Below the pieces are notes generated by a model. That model did no database searches. It was not told where the DNA came from and saw only the letters and a program-made list of their open reading frames with translations. From NCBI GenBank assembly GCA_021794855.1, contig JAJYPZ010000089.1, positions 1 through 5,943 on the forward strand: a stretch of DNA of 5,943 bases. Reading direction: 5' to 3'. Below, piece after piece: positions 4,808-5,943 of the stretch (its first letter is position 1; each line of letters starts with the position of its first letter). The DNA comes from Pseudomonadota bacterium. Its GTDB lineage: Bacteria > Pseudomonadota > Gammaproteobacteria > Burkholderiales > Sulfuriferulaceae. The position numbers and the translations under genes were made by a program.

Positions 4808-5943
4808 CTATTGTTTATCGACATGCACAAATTTCTGCGACAACGCATGATATAGCGGCTCAGGCGAGATCAGCTTGGACATGGCAGTCGCTACAACGGT
4901 TGCGCCCATCAGTGGCAATAACATATGATGGCTGTTGGTCATTTCCATCATGATAATAAAAGCCGTCACGGGAGCACGCGTCACTCCCGCAAGATAAGCC
5001 GCCATGGTTAATAATACGATGGCGCTGTGCGAGGAATAAGAAGCCGGCAGCAGTGCGGCAAGATTATCGCCTATCCCTGCTCCGGCAGCCAATGATGGGG
5101 CGAACACGCCACCCGAAATACCGCTCATCGACGACAATAGCGTAGCCAGCATTTTCGCTATGCCGAAATACCAGGGTATGACTTTACTGTCTTCCAGCAG
5201 GGCTTGGGTCGGCTGATACCCGGTACCGAATACAAGATGATTTGTCGCCAGCCCCAGTAAAGCGACACCCAATCCGCACAGCGCAGCAAAAATAAAGGGG
5301 TGCCGATTAAAAAAATCGGTCACACGCGACGTCGTGCTCAATGAAACATAAATTAATATACGACTAAAAAGTCCCCCTGCCAAGCCGCCGACTATTCCGC
5401 ACAGGAGAACGGTTGTCATCCCGGAATCCCATTCCAGAGTCGCGCCCGAAGACCCAAAATAAGTATAGTTTCCAAGTAACGCTATCGATATCAAACCCGA
5501 CACAATCACCGTCACCAGCGAAGAGCTGTTCGCATTAAAAACATGGTTTTTGCTTAATTCTTCAATCGCAAACATAATTCCCGCCAAAGGTGTATTAAAG
5601 GCCGCCGCGATCCCCGCCGCACCCCCTGCCATAAGCAGAATACGGCGCTGTTCGACGCCTTGAAATGGCCCCCGGCCATAAAACATATGCATAATAGATG
5701 CGCCGATTTGCACGGTCGGCCCTTCTCTACCGATAGACGCTCCAACCGCCAAGCCGCCTAAAGTAAGCAATATTTTGCCGATCAAAATGCGTACTGATAA
5801 CAAGTGGTGGGTTTTAATTTCCCCGGTTTCATTAATCCCGGCGACGGTTTGAGGGATACCGCTGCCCTGTGTTCCGGGAAAATATCGACGACTGAGATAA
5901 GCCAATGCCATAAAACCCGCAGGCAATACTAAAACCGGGACAA
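4808..5943 (-). CDS. ClC-family chloride channel / H+-Cl- antiporter (N-terminus beyond right edge)
   Basis: ClC proteins are inner-membrane dimers that move chloride, often in exchange for protons. The 377 visible residues stay open to the right edge (VPVLVLPAGFMALAYL at the edge). The first helices, perhaps 80 residues, lie outside the window. Numbered from the edge, the selectivity motifs are GSGIP (26-30), GREGP (71-75, gating glutamate E73) and GGVFAP (about 277-282). The chloride-coordinating tyrosine is in PLYHAL near the C-terminus. The pair EE at 127-128 places E128 exactly 55 residues after E73, the same spacing as E148 to E203 in E. coli ClC-ec1. This supports an antiporter over a passive channel. 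Many hydrophobic helices are visible, and there are no CBS domains after the last helix. It converges with the HIT gene across 33 bases, and by eye it reads more A+T-rich than the dnaX operon. ATG or TTG codons near the edge are internal. Confidence 0.95.
   Translation of the reverse strand, partial: VPVLVLPAGFMALAYLSRRYFPGTQGSGIPQTVAGINETGEIKTHHLLSVRILIGKILLTLGGLAVGASIGREGPTVQIGASIMHMFYGRGPFQGVEQRRILLMAGGAAGIAAAFNTPLAGIMFAIEELSKNHVFNANSSSLVTVIVSGLISIALLGNYTYFGSSGATLEWDSGMTTVLLCGIVGGLAGGLFSRILIYVSLSTTSRVTDFFNRHPFIFAALCGLGVALLGLATNHLVFGTGYQPTQALLEDSKVIPWYFGIAKMLATLLSSMSGISGGVFAPSLAAGAGIGDNLAALLPASYSSHSAIVLLTMAAYLAGVTRAPVTAFIIMMEMTNSHHMLLPLMGATVVATAMSKLISPEPLYHALSQKFVHVDKQ

Overview
The window is housekeeping chromosome from a proteobacterium, most likely a gammaproteobacterium. 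The left side carries the start of a macromolecular-synthesis operon on the minus strand (rpsU, then a yqeY/GatB-like gene, then dnaG). The middle carries a dnaX-ybaB-recR cluster on the plus strand. The S21 protein begins MPSV and ends LPPKMY, a form I associate with Methylococcales-type gammaproteobacteria and some betaproteobacteria. The genus-level guess is inference only. No mobile element, CRISPR array, tRNA or rRNA is visible.

Layout: 1-594 (minus) is the first 198 codons of dnaG, cut by the window edge; 635-1081 (minus) is yqeY; 1105-1317 (minus) is rpsU. A 438-base divergent intergenic region (1318-1755) follows. It holds a near-consensus sigma-70 promoter for rpsU (TTGGAA, 17 bases, TATAAT), a possible -10 box directly in front of dnaX, and an unexplained set of inverted and direct repeats. 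The largest is an interrupted hairpin at about 1607-1688. On the plus strand follow dnaX (1756-3387), ybaB (3399-3725), recR (3737-4342) and a HIT-family gene (4355-4774), tightly packed with 11-12 bases between genes and so probably one transcript. A ClC-family chloride channel/transporter gene (4808 to the right edge, minus) converges on them. A candidate terminator for it lies inside the 3' end of the HIT gene.

How the genes work together: dnaX (clamp-loader ATPase) and dnaG (primase) are both replisome components and are expressed divergently from the same intergenic region. ybaB and recR are the usual dnaX partners and link to nucleoid binding and recombinational gap repair. rpsU and yqeY connect to translation. 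The HIT hydrolase is an added fourth member of the dnaX operon. The ClC gene looks unrelated in function and is oriented against the cluster.

No novel protein system is evident. The part least explained by known genes is the structured non-coding stretch upstream of dnaX.
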